A stretch of 64,000 nt of DNA from CAIYZT01 sp031385445 (GCA_031385445.1 JANNBM010000004.1:1-64000), one strand, 5' to 3'; numbered from the stretch's first letter, positions 16,431 through 26,356 are shown. Notes: generated by a model not told the origin, from the letters alone. Numbers and translations: made by a program.

Positions 16431-17403
16431 ATCGCGCCCTCGCCATGGTTTGCGCCAGACGCAGCGCGGCAATCAGGCTGTCCGGGCGCGCAATGCCCTG
16501 GCCTGCGATGTCAAACGCGGTTCCGTGGTCGGGCGAGGTGCGGATGAACGGCAGACCAAGCGTCACATTGACGCCGCCGTCAAAATCCAGCGTCTTGATC
16601 GGGATCAGCGCCTGGTCGTGATACATGCAGATCGCCGCATCATAGCTGGCCCGCGCTGCGGCATGAAACATCGTGTCCGCAGACATCGGACCGCGCAGCA
16701 CAAGCCCCTCGCGCTGAAGCCGCTGGACCACAGGGGCGATGAGGATTTGCTCTTCGCTGCCCATCGCGCCGCCTTCGCCCGCGTGGGGGTTCAGCCCGGC
16801 GATGGCGATCCGCGGCTTGGCGATGCCGAAATCCTGCCGCAAGGCGGCATGGGTGATGCGAATTGTGGTTTCAAGCAGCGGCGCGTTCAGCCGCGCCGCC
16901 ACCTCGCAAAGCGCGATATGGATCGTGGCCGGAACCACCCGCAGCATCGTCGAGGCCAGCATCATGACCACGTTTTCTGCGCCAGCCAGATGGGCCAGAA
17001 ATTCGGTATGGCCGGGAAAGGCGAAACCCGCCCCGTTTTTCAATGCCTTCTTGTGGATCGGCAAAGTGCACAGCGCCGACGCCTGACCCGCCTGCACAAG
17101 GGCCACGCCCCGCGCGATCACGTCAATGACGGACTGCGCATTCGCAGGTTCGGCGATGCCTTTGGTCTGGGCCGCAGGAAAGGCGTGCAGCAGAACCGGC
17201 AGCACATCCGGCCCCACCTGCGCCGCCTGTCCGGGGCTGTCAATCAGGGCGAATTGGGTGCCTTCGGGCAAATGCCGGGGATCACCGATCAAAAAGAACG
17301 GCACTTCGGGGCCAAGCGCGGCGCGGGCTTTGGGGGCAAGTTCGGGTCCGATGCCCGCAGGCTCGCCGCAGGTCAGCGCAACAGGGCGGTGCCGGGCAGT
17401 CAT
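16417..17403 (-). CDS. pdxA: 4-hydroxythreonine-4-phosphate dehydrogenase
   Basis: A 328-residue NAD-dependent dehydrogenase of pyridoxal phosphate synthesis. The family signatures are TCGEPAGIGPELAPKA at the N-terminus, the metal ligands in FPGHTEFLAHLAG and MYHDQALIPIKTLDFDGGVN. Start ATG 17403 overlaps the surA stop (ATGA). The surA-pdxA-rsmA order is conserved widely in proteobacteria. Confidence 0.96.
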   Translation of the reverse strand: MTARHRPVALTCGEPAGIGPELAPKARAALGPEVPFFLIGDPRHLPEGTQFALIDSPGQAAQVGPDVLPVLLHAFPAAQTKGIAEPANAQSVIDVIARGVALVQAGQASALCTLPIHKKALKNGAGFAFPGHTEFLAHLAGAENVVMMLASTMLRVVPATIHIALCEVAARLNAPLLETTIRITHAALRQDFGIAKPRIAIAGLNPHAGEGGAMGSEEQILIAPVVQRLQREGLVLRGPMSADTMFHAAARASYDAAICMYHDQALIPIKTLDFDGGVNVTLGLPFIRTSPDHGTAFDIAGQGIARPDSLIAALRLAQTMARARFGHD

Positions 17404-18608
17404 GGCGCGATGATAAAGGCTTCGGCCCGCAATTCTTCGAGATAAGACTGCGCGTGCAGGGCCATTTTCTGGTTCAAAAGCTGACTGCGCACGTCATCAC
17501 GCGAGGCGGGGATATCGGACAACGGCAGGCGTGAGCACAGCATCACCACCTCGGTTTGCCCAGCTGCGGTTGTGATCACCGCCGTCTCGCCCGCGTCAAG
17601 CCCGCGCAGTGTGGCGGCAAGTCCCGCCGGAACGGCGCTTTCGGGAATTGTTTCGCGCAGGATCGCCTCTTCGGGAAGGTTGCGGCCAAAGGGCAGCAAA
17701 TCCTCGCAGCGATCAACATCGGACGTTATTTTCGCGGTATCTGTGCCAGCGGCCACGCCAAAGCGCAGGTAATCGACGGCAAGCGCGCGCGCCGCCTCGC
17801 CCTGCACGGATGAACGGTCCCGCAGGAAAAACAGCACGACCGTGTCGCCTGTCTGGATCGGATCCGTCATTTGATCCGGCTCCAACTGCGCAACCTTTGC
17901 CGCGATTTCGGGGGGCAGATCAGACAGAAGCAGCCAATCAAGGATCCCGCCCCGCGCCGCCGACGGCGATGTCGAATTCAACCGCGCCGCCGCCGAAAAC
18001 CCGGCGGCCGTTGTCACATCGCCCTTGATCCGTTCGGCAAGCTGCACCGGATCACTCGTCCCGCCCTTTTTCAGCACGATTTCCGACAGCAAAAGCTTTA
18101 ACTCACCGCCCGAGGCCATGCCGTCCGCGATAGCGCGGTCGATCTGTTTTTCTGAAACCGAGGTGGAGGGCAGAAACTTGGCCCGGATGGTTTCGCGCCA
18201 CAGCAAACCGGCCTTCACAAAGTCCCGAAAGGTTTCGGGCGCCACGCCGCGCGGGGCAAGCGCCTTGATAAACTGATCCGCCGTCAGGTTCGCGCGGCCG
18301 GCAAAAGCGTCCATCCCGGCCGCTAAGTCATCGGGCGAAACCTCAACGCCCAAGGCCTCGGCCACGCTTTGCCGAAGTCGGTCGTCGATCAGCGAATTGC
18401 GCGCCTCGGTCGTCGCATCGGCATTGGGCTGCAGCAAGGAAAAGAAGATGATCCGCTGCGTCAGCTCATAATTCGTGATCACCCTGCCGTTTACGATGAT
18501 CGCCGGGGCAAAGGGATTGTCCTGCGCCGTCACCATCTGCGCCCCCAAAAACGGGACGATGATCAGCAGCATCATCTTATGCCAAAGCCGCGCACTGAAA
18601 GTCTTCAT
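17400..18608 (-). CDS. surA: periplasmic peptidyl-prolyl isomerase/chaperone, SurA type
   Basis: A 402-residue protein with a Sec signal peptide (MKTFSARL, hydrophobic LLIIVPFLGAQMVTAQ, residues 1-26). The SurA N-terminal domain follows (AIIVNGRVITNYELTQRI), then a parvulin-like domain near residues 170-270 (KLLLSEIVLKKG, ARGGILDWLLLSDLP). It helps outer-membrane proteins such as LptD fold. I chose ATG 18608 because it starts at the signal peptide. The frame is open to 18647. It lies 23 bases after lptD, its likely client. Confidence 0.9.
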   Translation of the reverse strand: MKTFSARLWHKMMLLIIVPFLGAQMVTAQDNPFAPAIIVNGRVITNYELTQRIIFFSLLQPNADATTEARNSLIDDRLRQSVAEALGVEVSPDDLAAGMDAFAGRANLTADQFIKALAPRGVAPETFRDFVKAGLLWRETIRAKFLPSTSVSEKQIDRAIADGMASGGELKLLLSEIVLKKGGTSDPVQLAERIKGDVTTAAGFSAAARLNSTSPSAARGGILDWLLLSDLPPEIAAKVAQLEPDQMTDPIQTGDTVVLFFLRDRSSVQGEAARALAVDYLRFGVAAGTDTAKITSDVDRCEDLLPFGRNLPEEAILRETIPESAVPAGLAATLRGLDAGETAVITTAAGQTEVVMLCSRLPLSDIPASRDDVRSQLLNQKMALHAQSYLEELRAEAFIIAP

Positions 18609-18631
18609 TCTTCGACCCTGTCCATCGCCGC

Positions 18632-20776
18632 TTACTTCCCCCGGCATTGCCGCGCCGGCCCAACATTACCGCCGCCGAAGCCCAAAAGCTCCACCGTCAA
18701 TCCGAAATCAGTTGCTGGCCTTACACTAGTCGAGGAGCCAAACCGACGCGAGACTGAAAGATCAACTTTCAGACATTCGTTCAAAAACGCAAGTCCCGCC
18801 CCCGTTGAAACCGCGCTGTCCGTGGCAAGATCATAACGCGCATCGGCAAGCGCCGTCCAATTTCCGTTCAGATCATAGGACGACGCCAGAACGATCTCTT
18901 GCGTGTCGACATCCCGGTCCTCGGCCGGATCCGCCGACAGATCGGTAAATCCCAGCGCCAAGGCATAATTCTCTTCCGTCAGATCAAAGCGCAGTTCGGT
19001 TTTGGTCGGGGTCAAAGTGTCATCCAGCAAAGCGCGCCCGGTAAAGGCGAGCGCCGATGCCGAATTGACCGACATGGCCAGCAGCCAGTCAGACTTTGTT
19101 CCTGAAAGGCCCGAAGCGTTTGAGAATTGCGCAGGATCATCAAGGCGCAGAACCCGGCCCGCCGTCACCCCCAAGGACAGGCCCGATGGCGCGTCAAACA
19201 GATAATTGCCGCCGATATTCAGATGAATGCCCGCCTCTTTGCCATCGGTTCCGGGAAAGCGGTTCAGATCGAACAGGTTCGCCTCGTCAAATTCCACCAA
19301 GGCGGAATCTTCATTCGGGATGCTCCCGTCATCCTTTGGGGCGAGGACGAGTTGCAGGACCGGCTCCACCAGATGAACCGCGCCCGAGGCGCCCGTCTTT
19401 GACCAAGGCCAGCGCAATTCCGCGGCCCAAACGCCATGCGTGCGCCAGCTACGGCCCCCATAAACGGCATCCTGACTGATGGCATAATAATCGGCGTAAA
19501 CCTCGCCCATCGAGGCAAGGATCATGCCGTTTTCAAGCGTCCAATTGCGCCGCCAATCGGCCGAAAAGGACAGCCGCCCAAGGTCGCGCCCGTCTGCGAT
19601 GCCGTCGCCGTTCAGATCCTGGCTTTCGTCAGACGGGCGGAAATGCGTGTGGGCTTCGATCATGAACCCGCCTTGGCCCCCAATCGGTCCGCCATTGAAG
19701 CGGCGATGAAACACCAGATCGCTGATCGCGGCGGGCAGCGTCCCATCGCCTTCGCCGGCTCTAAGGGATTGAAATCCAATCACTTGCCCTTCGATGAAAG
19801 AATTTCTTTGCGTTCTCGATAGGATCAACCTGCTGTCCAGACGGTCAGTGTTTGAAATTCCGTAGTCGGACAAATAGGTGCCGTCCGACACCAGGATCCC
19901 GTTCGCGCTTGCGGTAAAGCCAAGCGGCAGGGCCATCTGACCCTCGCCTTCAAGATAGCCGCGCACCGGCCCATCCGTCAGCTGATCCTTTGAAAAGGCG
20001 CCCTTTACGGTGTAAAAGCCGCGCCTCAGCGCCTCGCGGTACCGCAGTTCGACCGTGCGGCCGGATTTGGTGGTCACGAAGGGCGTTATGGTCAGGTCCC
20101 GGCTTGGGCCAAGGGTCAGAAAATAGGGCAGGCGAAACCCAAAGCCGTTGCTTGTGGACGACGATAATTTCGGGATCAAAAACCCGCTGGCCCGGTCCAA
20201 CGTCGGATCGGGCAGGCGCAACCGCGGCAGGTAAAACACCGGAACTCCGGCAAAACGCAGCTGCGCCGCGGTAAAATAAAGCTGCTGCGCGTCCGCATCA
20301 TGCAAGACCGATTTCGCCCGGATTTCCCAAAGCGGCACCTGACCGCCGCAAACTTTGCACGACGAAGCGGTCACGCTGACCAGACCGGTATAACGCCCGC
20401 CTTCGCTGCGCCGGACCTCGGCCGCCGCAAGTTGCAAACGGTTGGCGAGCACGACCCGCGCCGATGTCAGGATGCCGTCTTGCAGATCGCCCGATAAATC
20501 GGCCTGATCGGCAAGAATGATGTTGCCTTTGCCATCTTCAATCCGAATGGGCCCGGTGATCGTCAACCGATCGGTATCAGCGTCGTACATCAAGCTGGAC
20601 GCGCGCAAAATCTGCCCTTGGTACAAAATTTCGACATTGCCCTGCGCGACAAGACGGTTGCTGCCAACGATGGACAGGCTGTCCGCCAAAAGCGTGGCCC
20701 GGTCTTGGGCGAGCGACGGGCTGATGAGCGCCACGAAAACTGCGATCAGGGTGAACAGGCGCCGCACGTCAGCCAT
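18632..20776 (-). CDS. lptD: LPS-assembly outer-membrane protein LptD
   Basis: A 714-residue protein with a signal peptide (residues 1-23), an OstA/LptA-like beta-jellyroll domain (about residues 30-125, GSNRLVAQGNVEILYQG) and a beta-barrel part (from about residue 190, PDPTLDRASGFLIPKLSSST). It inserts lipopolysaccharide in the outer membrane. Cysteines 140 and 143 (CKVC) and one near the C-terminus (QCRGK) may form disulfides as in other LptD proteins. Its ATG overlaps the end of lptG by eight bases. Confidence 0.94.
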   Translation of the reverse strand: MADVRRLFTLIAVFVALISPSLAQDRATLLADSLSIVGSNRLVAQGNVEILYQGQILRASSLMYDADTDRLTITGPIRIEDGKGNIILADQADLSGDLQDGILTSARVVLANRLQLAAAEVRRSEGGRYTGLVSVTASSCKVCGGQVPLWEIRAKSVLHDADAQQLYFTAAQLRFAGVPVFYLPRLRLPDPTLDRASGFLIPKLSSSTSNGFGFRLPYFLTLGPSRDLTITPFVTTKSGRTVELRYREALRRGFYTVKGAFSKDQLTDGPVRGYLEGEGQMALPLGFTASANGILVSDGTYLSDYGISNTDRLDSRLILSRTQRNSFIEGQVIGFQSLRAGEGDGTLPAAISDLVFHRRFNGGPIGGQGGFMIEAHTHFRPSDESQDLNGDGIADGRDLGRLSFSADWRRNWTLENGMILASMGEVYADYYAISQDAVYGGRSWRTHGVWAAELRWPWSKTGASGAVHLVEPVLQLVLAPKDDGSIPNEDSALVEFDEANLFDLNRFPGTDGKEAGIHLNIGGNYLFDAPSGLSLGVTAGRVLRLDDPAQFSNASGLSGTKSDWLLAMSVNSASALAFTGRALLDDTLTPTKTELRFDLTEENYALALGFTDLSADPAEDRDVDTQEIVLASSYDLNGNWTALADARYDLATDSAVSTGAGLAFLNECLKVDLSVSRRFGSSTSVRPATDFGLTVELLGFGGGNVGPARQCRGK

Positions 20777-21863
20777 CCTCCAGATGCAAAAGCAGACCGA
20801 CCGACATCAAAATCGCAATCAGGGGCGGCGACCAGGCTGCCATCAAAATCGGAATTTGTTCATTTTCTCCAAGGATTTGCCCGAAGTTTCGCAGAAAGAA
20901 GATTAAGAACCCGCACAGCAGTGCCATCAAGATAAGCGGCCCGCTGCGACCGCCCCGCGCGTGGCGCATGGTGAAACCGGCCGCGATCAGAACCATGCTG
21001 GCCAAAAAAACCGGCGTTGCCATTTCGAAATTGAACCACATCCGGTGCGCGCGCGCGGAAAACCCGGCTTTTTCCAGATCCGCGATATAGCGCGGCAAAT
21101 CCCAGATACCGATCGCGTGCGGCGTGCCGAAACTATCCGCTATCTTGTCCGCCGTCAGATCAGTTTCAACCCGCAAGGCGCCCGGTGAAACCGCCGCCTG
21201 CCGCTCTGGGTTGTCCGCACCAAAATCCCAGGTTTTCGCAGTCTCCAGCGCCCAGGCACCTTCGGTCAGCCGGGCCAGCGGGCTTGAAATGCGCAGGTCC
21301 AGCTGCCCCGACTGGCCGTATTGCAGGAACGTCACATCAAAAAGTTCGGTGCCGTCAAGGTTCGCGCGTTCGGCCTGAATGACCGTCTGACCCAACTCCG
21401 AAGCCTGGCGCAGCCAAAGGCCAGCCTCGTTTATGGATAGCACGGAGCCCCCCCGCGCCTGACCGGATGAAAGGTCATCGTAAACGCGCGATGTGGCGGC
21501 AACGATCGGATTGAACGCGGCCACGCTGACAAGGCCGATGACAAGGGCGGCCAAAATCGGCGACCAAAGAAAGCGCAGCCCGGAGCGGCCGCTCGCGCGC
21601 ACGACAACCAACTCTGACGATTTGGCCAGACCGGTGAACAACCCGATCGCGGACAGGATCATGATCAAGGGCAAGATCTGGTAAATGCTTGCCGGCGCGT
21701 TCAGCAGCGCCAGCTTTGTGGCCGTTTTCAAGGTGATGCCGGTCGCCGAAAACCGGCGCAGTTCCTCGATCACGCCGATGGCGGTCATGATGGCAAAAAA
21801 CCCGCCGAAGACGCGCAGAAACATCCAAAGAAACCGGCGCGCAATGTAGAAATCCAGCGTCAT
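20769..21863 (-). CDS. lptG: LPS export ABC transporter permease LptG
   Basis: A 364-residue inner-membrane permease of the YjgP/YjgQ family, with N-terminal spans (MTLDFYIARRFLWMFLRVFG), a periplasmic jellyroll domain in the middle and C-terminal spans near residues 280-360. With LptF and LptB it extracts lipopolysaccharide from the inner membrane. ATG 21863 overlaps the lptF stop (ATGA). The frame is open upstream to 21911, inside lptF. Confidence 0.94.
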   Translation of the reverse strand: MTLDFYIARRFLWMFLRVFGGFFAIMTAIGVIEELRRFSATGITLKTATKLALLNAPASIYQILPLIMILSAIGLFTGLAKSSELVVVRASGRSGLRFLWSPILAALVIGLVSVAAFNPIVAATSRVYDDLSSGQARGGSVLSINEAGLWLRQASELGQTVIQAERANLDGTELFDVTFLQYGQSGQLDLRISSPLARLTEGAWALETAKTWDFGADNPERQAAVSPGALRVETDLTADKIADSFGTPHAIGIWDLPRYIADLEKAGFSARAHRMWFNFEMATPVFLASMVLIAAGFTMRHARGGRSGPLILMALLCGFLIFFLRNFGQILGENEQIPILMAAWSPPLIAILMSVGLLLHLEDG

Positions 21864-22981
21864 GATGCGGCCATCGCTCCGGCTCGGCGCCTTGGACGCT
21901 GTGATATCCACAACAGAACCAATCCTGTGATGGATGCCAAAGCGGGCGCAAGATAGGCCAAAATCCAGCCGCCCGGCATCCCCGATCCGAATTTGACCGA
22001 GGCCGTCGAAAGCCCCTGCACCATCACCATCAAACCCACCGCCAGCACGATTTGCCGCAACAGGCCAAACCGGCTGTAGCTGCCCTGAACCATGGCGCCA
22101 AACCCGATCAGCGCCACGCCGATACCGAGCAATGGCTCGGCAAAACGCGCGTGACCGTCGAAAATCAGCGCGGCGCGCGTTTGTTTCGTCTCCGCGATCA
22201 GCGCCTCGGTTGGCATCAAAAGCTGCGCAGTGGAAAGCTCGTCCGAACTGCGCCCCCGCGGCGCGCGCCCCGACAAAAGCCCGCCCAGATCATAGGTGAA
22301 ATCGGCAAAGCGCGTCACCGAAAGGGCATTGGTCTGCATGGTCAGAACCTGCGCCATGCCGTCGATCATGATCAGTTTTGGCCCGTTTTCGGCGCGCACG
22401 AACACCGCGCGCCCCGCCGTATAGGTGGTCGTGCGGCCCGCGCTTCTTGTGTCGGTCAAAAGCAGATCTTCGAGCGCACCATTGCCGGCGATTTTGCCGA
22501 TGAAAAGAGTAACCCCTTGCGCCGGATGCATGAATTGCCCCTGCTTCAAAAACCGCGCGGTGACATTTTCCGAAATCTCATCCCGCCGGTCCACCATCAT
22601 CATCCGGCTTTCGGGCACCAGATAATGGGTCAAAACCATCATCATCCCCGCCACGACAAGACCAAAGAACACAACCGGCCGCGCCATGCGAAAGCTGGAA
22701 AAGCCGGTGGCCTGCATCACCACCAGCTCGCTGTCAGACATCATCCGGTTGGTCACGTACACCGTGGCCGCAAAGGCCGCAATCGGCAGGACCAGCTTGA
22801 TCACGTTGGGCAGGGTCAGCGCTGAAATTTCCAAAAACACCAGCGCGGATTGCCCATCGCCGATCAGCTGATCAAAAAGCCCGACGGCGCGGTTCACCCA
22901 ATAGACCGCAACCAGCACCAAGGCAAAAAAGCCAAAAAGTGCAAGGAGTTGCGAGAACATATAGCGGTCGAATCTTGGCAA
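21860..22981 (-). CDS. lptF: LPS export ABC transporter permease LptF
   Basis: A 373-residue permease of the YjgP/YjgQ family. The start PRFDRYMFSQLLALFGFF is the typical N-terminus, read from TTG 22981. No ATG is close except one at codon 8 (Met of RYMF). The frame is open to 23092, but the extra part lacks homologous character and would occupy the promoter region. Partner of LptG. First gene of the minus-strand series lptF-lptG-lptD-surA-pdxA-rsmA. Confidence 0.92.
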   Translation of the reverse strand: MPRFDRYMFSQLLALFGFFALVLVAVYWVNRAVGLFDQLIGDGQSALVFLEISALTLPNVIKLVLPIAAFAATVYVTNRMMSDSELVVMQATGFSSFRMARPVVFFGLVVAGMMMVLTHYLVPESRMMMVDRRDEISENVTARFLKQGQFMHPAQGVTLFIGKIAGNGALEDLLLTDTRSAGRTTTYTAGRAVFVRAENGPKLIMIDGMAQVLTMQTNALSVTRFADFTYDLGGLLSGRAPRGRSSDELSTAQLLMPTEALIAETKQTRAALIFDGHARFAEPLLGIGVALIGFGAMVQGSYSRFGLLRQIVLAVGLMVMVQGLSTASVKFGSGMPGGWILAYLAPALASITGLVLLWISQRPRRRAGAMAAS

Positions 22982-23127
22982 GGGCCCATCCCGGTTTGAT
23001 CCCCTTCTGTCTAACGCAAGTTCGGCGGAATGGAAAACTCCCATCTGGTGCTTTCCCGCTTTCACCCCTAGCCTTAAGCCAAAGCCTGCCAAATCCCCCC
23101 CCCAGCCTTGCCCGATGGAGAATCATC

Positions 23128-24597
23128 ATGAAACCCTTGCCGCTTGCCCTTTTGGAAACCGATCTGGAGGCGCTGGCCGGTTTTGCCGGGCGCATTGGCG
23201 TGGTTATTGAAGATGCGGCCAAGATCGGCCCAGCAGCGGTGCGGCTGGACCGATTGATGCGCGGCGGGTTGAAACGCTTTTTGGCGAGCGAGGCCTTTGC
23301 CGCGCTTAAAGCTGGCGAGACACGCGAGTTGGCCTTCCCAGCCGGTCTTGCGGCCGAAAGCCTGCTCATTTGTTCACTGCCGCGCAAGGCTGGCAGGCTC
23401 GCCGCGCGCAAAGCCGGCGGGGCGATTGCCAAGGGGCACGGCAAAACCGGCACGATGATCGTCGCTGGCAAGCATCCGATGGTGGGCGAAATCGGCCTTG
23501 GCGCCGTGCTGCGCGGCTATGAGTTTACCGATCACAAATCGGGCGACAAAAAAGAGCTTGGCGCGCTGAGCATGATGGTGACGACGCCGCAGACGGCCCA
23601 AGCCGAGATCGATGCCATCGCCGCGCTGGCCGAGGGCGTGTTTTTCACCCGCGATCTGGTGAATGAGCCTGCCAATGTGCTGACCACGACAGAGTTTGCC
23701 GATCGGCTGTGCGGGCTGCGCGCGCTTGGGGTTGAGGTTGAGGTTTTGGACGAGGCGGCACTGGCAAAGCTGGGCATGGGCGCGCTTTTGGGCGTGGGGC
23801 AAGGCTCGCCCAGCCCCTCGGCAATTGTGGTCATGCGTTGGAACGGCGGCGCGGCGGGGGATGCGCCGTTCGCGCTCGTCGGTAAGGGCGTGGTGTTTGA
23901 CAGCGGCGGAATTTCCATCAAACCGGCGGGCGGGATGGAAGAGATGACGATGGATATGGGCGGCGCGGGTGTGGTTTCGGGGGTGATGAAAACCCTCGCG
24001 CTGCGCAAGGCGCGGGCCAATGTCGTCGGACTTGTCGGGCTGGTGGAAAACATGCCCGACGGCAAGGCGCAGCGGCCGGGCGATGTGGTGCGCTCGATGA
24101 AGGGCGACACCATTGAGGTGATCAACACCGACGCCGAGGGGCGCTTGGTTCTGGCCGATGTGCTGTGGTACGCCCAAGAGCGGTTCAAGCCGACCGGGAT
24201 CATCAATCTGGCGACTTTGACCGGGGCGATCATCGTGGCTTTGGGTTCCGAAAATGCCGGGGTGTTTTCCAACGACGACGCGCTTTGCGCCGCGTTCTTG
24301 GCCGCTGCGGCCAAAGAGGGCGAGGGCGCGTGGCGGATGCCGATGGGGCAAGCCTATGATGACAAACTGAAATCGCGGATTGCGGATATGATGAATGTCG
24401 GCGGGCGCGAAGGCGGCTCGATCACGGCGGCGCAGTTTATCAAGCGGTTCATCAAGGACGGGCAGCCGTGGATTCACCTTGATATTGCGGGGGTGACGCT
24501 GGCCAAGTCTGACACCGATACTGCACCAAAAGGGGCGACGGGGTGGGGGGTTTTAAGCCTGAATCGTTTGATTTCCGATATGATCGAAGCGAAATAA
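23128..24597 (+). CDS. pepA: leucyl aminopeptidase (M17 family)
   Basis: A 489-residue cytosolic aminopeptidase that removes N-terminal residues, using two metal ions. The catalytic motif NTDAEGRLVLADVL is near residue 333 and the metal-binding KGVVFDSGGISIKPAGGM near residue 254. The small N-terminal macro-like domain precedes it. I chose ATG 23128 because GGAG at 23117-23120 is 7 bases upstream. The open frame extends back to 22939, through a run of nine C residues (23095-23103). Divergent from lptF. Confidence 0.95.
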   Translation: MKPLPLALLETDLEALAGFAGRIGVVIEDAAKIGPAAVRLDRLMRGGLKRFLASEAFAALKAGETRELAFPAGLAAESLLICSLPRKAGRLAARKAGGAIAKGHGKTGTMIVAGKHPMVGEIGLGAVLRGYEFTDHKSGDKKELGALSMMVTTPQTAQAEIDAIAALAEGVFFTRDLVNEPANVLTTTEFADRLCGLRALGVEVEVLDEAALAKLGMGALLGVGQGSPSPSAIVVMRWNGGAAGDAPFALVGKGVVFDSGGISIKPAGGMEEMTMDMGGAGVVSGVMKTLALRKARANVVGLVGLVENMPDGKAQRPGDVVRSMKGDTIEVINTDAEGRLVLADVLWYAQERFKPTGIINLATLTGAIIVALGSENAGVFSNDDALCAAFLAAAAKEGEGAWRMPMGQAYDDKLKSRIADMMNVGGREGGSITAAQFIKRFIKDGQPWIHLDIAGVTLAKSDTDTAPKGATGWGVLSLNRLISDMIEAK

Positions 24598-24600
24598 CCC

Positions 24601-25080
24601 ATGTCAGGGCCGGGGCGGGCGCTTTTTTACCATCTGACCCGCTCCGGGCTGGACGACACGCTGTTGCTGATCCTGTCGCGCGCCCGCGAACAGGGTTGGA
24701 CGGTCGCCCTGCGCGGCACGGACCTTGCGCGGCTGGAAGATCTGGACCGCCGGCTGTGGCTTGGTGGCGGGGCGGACGGATTTTTGCCGCATGGCATGGC
24801 GGGCGGGGCGCATGACGATGATCAGCCGATTTTGCTTGGCACCCATGGGCTGCCTGCGGGGGCGGCGGGGCTTTTGCTGATCGACGGGGCCGAAACCACG
24901 GCCGAAGAAGCGGCAGGACTGCAGCGGGTTTGGGTGCTGTTTGATGGCAACGATGAGCGGCAGCTTTCGGGCGCGCGGGCCTTGTGGACGCGGCTGACCA
25001 CCGGGGGCATGGCCGCGCAGTATTGGAGCGAGGACAGCGGCAAATGGGCGATGAAGGTGGAAAAGCAGGCAGCGCAGTGA
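24601..25080 (+). CDS. holC: DNA polymerase III subunit chi
   Basis: A 159-residue protein with the chi family start (ALFYHLTRSGLDDTLLLIL), a central WLGGGADGFLPHGMAG and LLGTHGL, and the C-terminal VWVLFDGNDERQLSGARALW. Chi links the clamp loader to single-strand binding protein. It begins three bases after pepA, and pepA-holC is a conserved pair in many proteobacteria. Confidence 0.92.
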   Translation: MSGPGRALFYHLTRSGLDDTLLLILSRAREQGWTVALRGTDLARLEDLDRRLWLGGGADGFLPHGMAGGAHDDDQPILLGTHGLPAGAAGLLLIDGAETTAEEAAGLQRVWVLFDGNDERQLSGARALWTRLTTGGMAAQYWSEDSGKWAMKVEKQAAQ

Positions 25081-25093
25081 GAAAGACGGGCGG

Positions 25094-25669
25094 CTAGCGC
25101 GACAACTCCATCTGATCGCCCGCAACGGTCATCCTGAAGAGCGCCAGATAAGACATGCCGAGCAGCGAGACATCAAGATCACCGTCGTTGACATCGGCGC
25201 TGACGTCCTGGTCCGTGTGGGGGCCGAGGGCGAACTGGCGCAGGCGGATGCTTGCGGTGCGCACGGCGCCGTTGGCGGTAAACGCCTCACCGGTATAGTC
25301 GAGCGTTTCGGGATCTATCCCGAGTTTTCGGGCGTCAGATTTGGTCAAAACGATGCTGGATGCGCCGGTGTCGATCAAAAAGGTGATCAACTGGCCCTCG
25401 ACGGTCACATCGGCATAAAAATGGCCGTCGCCGGCGCGGGGCAGGGTGATCACGCCGTCTTCTGATGCCGTTTGCCCGCCAAAAAGCCCGCGCTGCACGT
25501 CATTCCAAAGCCCGTATCCGGCCAAAAGGCCAACCCCGATCAGCCCCCAGATCACCAGATAACGCAAGGATTGCGACAGCCTGCCGCGCATTTCAACGAT
25601 GGCCCAGCCGCCGACCGCCGCCGCCAGCAGACCAAGGTAGATCAGCCGCGCCGTCGTGTCGCCGTCCAT
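25094..25669 (-). CDS. retropepsin-like aspartic protease (TIGR02281 type)
   Basis: A 191-residue membrane-anchored protein with two N-terminal hydrophobic segments (residues about 8-26 and 36-52) and a soluble domain with the single active-site motif FLIDTGASSIVLTKSDA near residue 94. As with other retropepsin-like proteases one motif per chain implies a homodimer. The substrate is unknown. ATG 25669 overlaps the marC stop by one base (TGATG). It converges on holC with only 13 bases between the stops. Confidence 0.85.
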   Translation of the reverse strand: MDGDTTARLIYLGLLAAAVGGWAIVEMRGRLSQSLRYLVIWGLIGVGLLAGYGLWNDVQRGLFGGQTASEDGVITLPRAGDGHFYADVTVEGQLITFLIDTGASSIVLTKSDARKLGIDPETLDYTGEAFTANGAVRTASIRLRQFALGPHTDQDVSADVNDGDLDVSLLGMSYLALFRMTVAGDQMELSR

Positions 25670-26283
25670 CAGATCAGCCCCGTTCCCCTGACCCCGTCGA
25701 TCACGAATTGCACCGCCAGCGCCGCCAGAAGCATGCCCAAAAGTCGGGTGATCACGATGGTTCCGGTGCGGCCAAGCAACCGTTCAAGCGGCGGCGAGGC
25801 CAGAAGAAAGGCATAAGTCACCGCCATCATGGCCAGCATCAGGGCCAGAACCGCGATGGTGCCGCCCCAGCCGGGCCCCGATTGGCCCACCAGCAGGATC
25901 ATCGAGGCGATGGCGCCCGGCCCCGCGATCAGAGGCGTTGCAAGCGGGAAAACCGAGGGGTCATGGTCGGGGTCGGCCTGCTGTCCCTCGCGGCGCTGGG
26001 TGCGGCGTTCAAACAGCATGTCAAGCGCGGTCAGAAACAGCAGGATGCCGCCGGCGATGCGGAAGGCGGGCATCGAGATGCCGATGAAGCCCAGCACCGA
26101 TTCGCCCGCAAGGCCGAAGGCAAGCAGCAGCACCGACGCAATGATGCAGGCGCGCCCGGCCATCGCGCGGCGGCGTTCGGGCGACATGCCGCGCGTCAGG
26201 GCGATGAACAGCGGCACAAGGCCGGGCGGGTCGATCACCACAAAGATCGTGGCAAAAGCGGTGATCAGAAAATGTGTGGTCAT
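25669..26283 (-). CDS. MarC family integral membrane protein
   Basis: A 204-residue protein with about six membrane spans and the MarC signatures VIDPPGLVPLFIALTRG near residue 17 and ATPLIAGPGAIASMILL near residue 115. The family's function is unclear (its old link to multiple antibiotic resistance was not confirmed). It overlaps the downstream protease gene by one base. Confidence 0.9.
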   Translation of the reverse strand: MTTHFLITAFATIFVVIDPPGLVPLFIALTRGMSPERRRAMAGRACIIASVLLLAFGLAGESVLGFIGISMPAFRIAGGILLFLTALDMLFERRTQRREGQQADPDHDPSVFPLATPLIAGPGAIASMILLVGQSGPGWGGTIAVLALMLAMMAVTYAFLLASPPLERLLGRTGTIVITRLLGMLLAALAVQFVIDGVRGTGLI

Positions 26284-26356
26284 CGCGCGCCCCAGATAAG
26301 ATGCCCCATTGGTAGCGGGGATGCGCCCGCTTGGCCAGTTGGCATCTGCGCCGGGT

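Noticed and set aside
16204..17445. 413-codon open frame on the plus strand opposite pdxA
   Set aside because: The minus strand has an intact pdxA with all motifs. The plus frame is a shadow.
23095..23103. Run of nine C residues as a phase-variation tract for lptF or pepA
   Set aside because: It lies upstream of both chosen starts, so slippage would not change either protein. At most it could affect promoter spacing.
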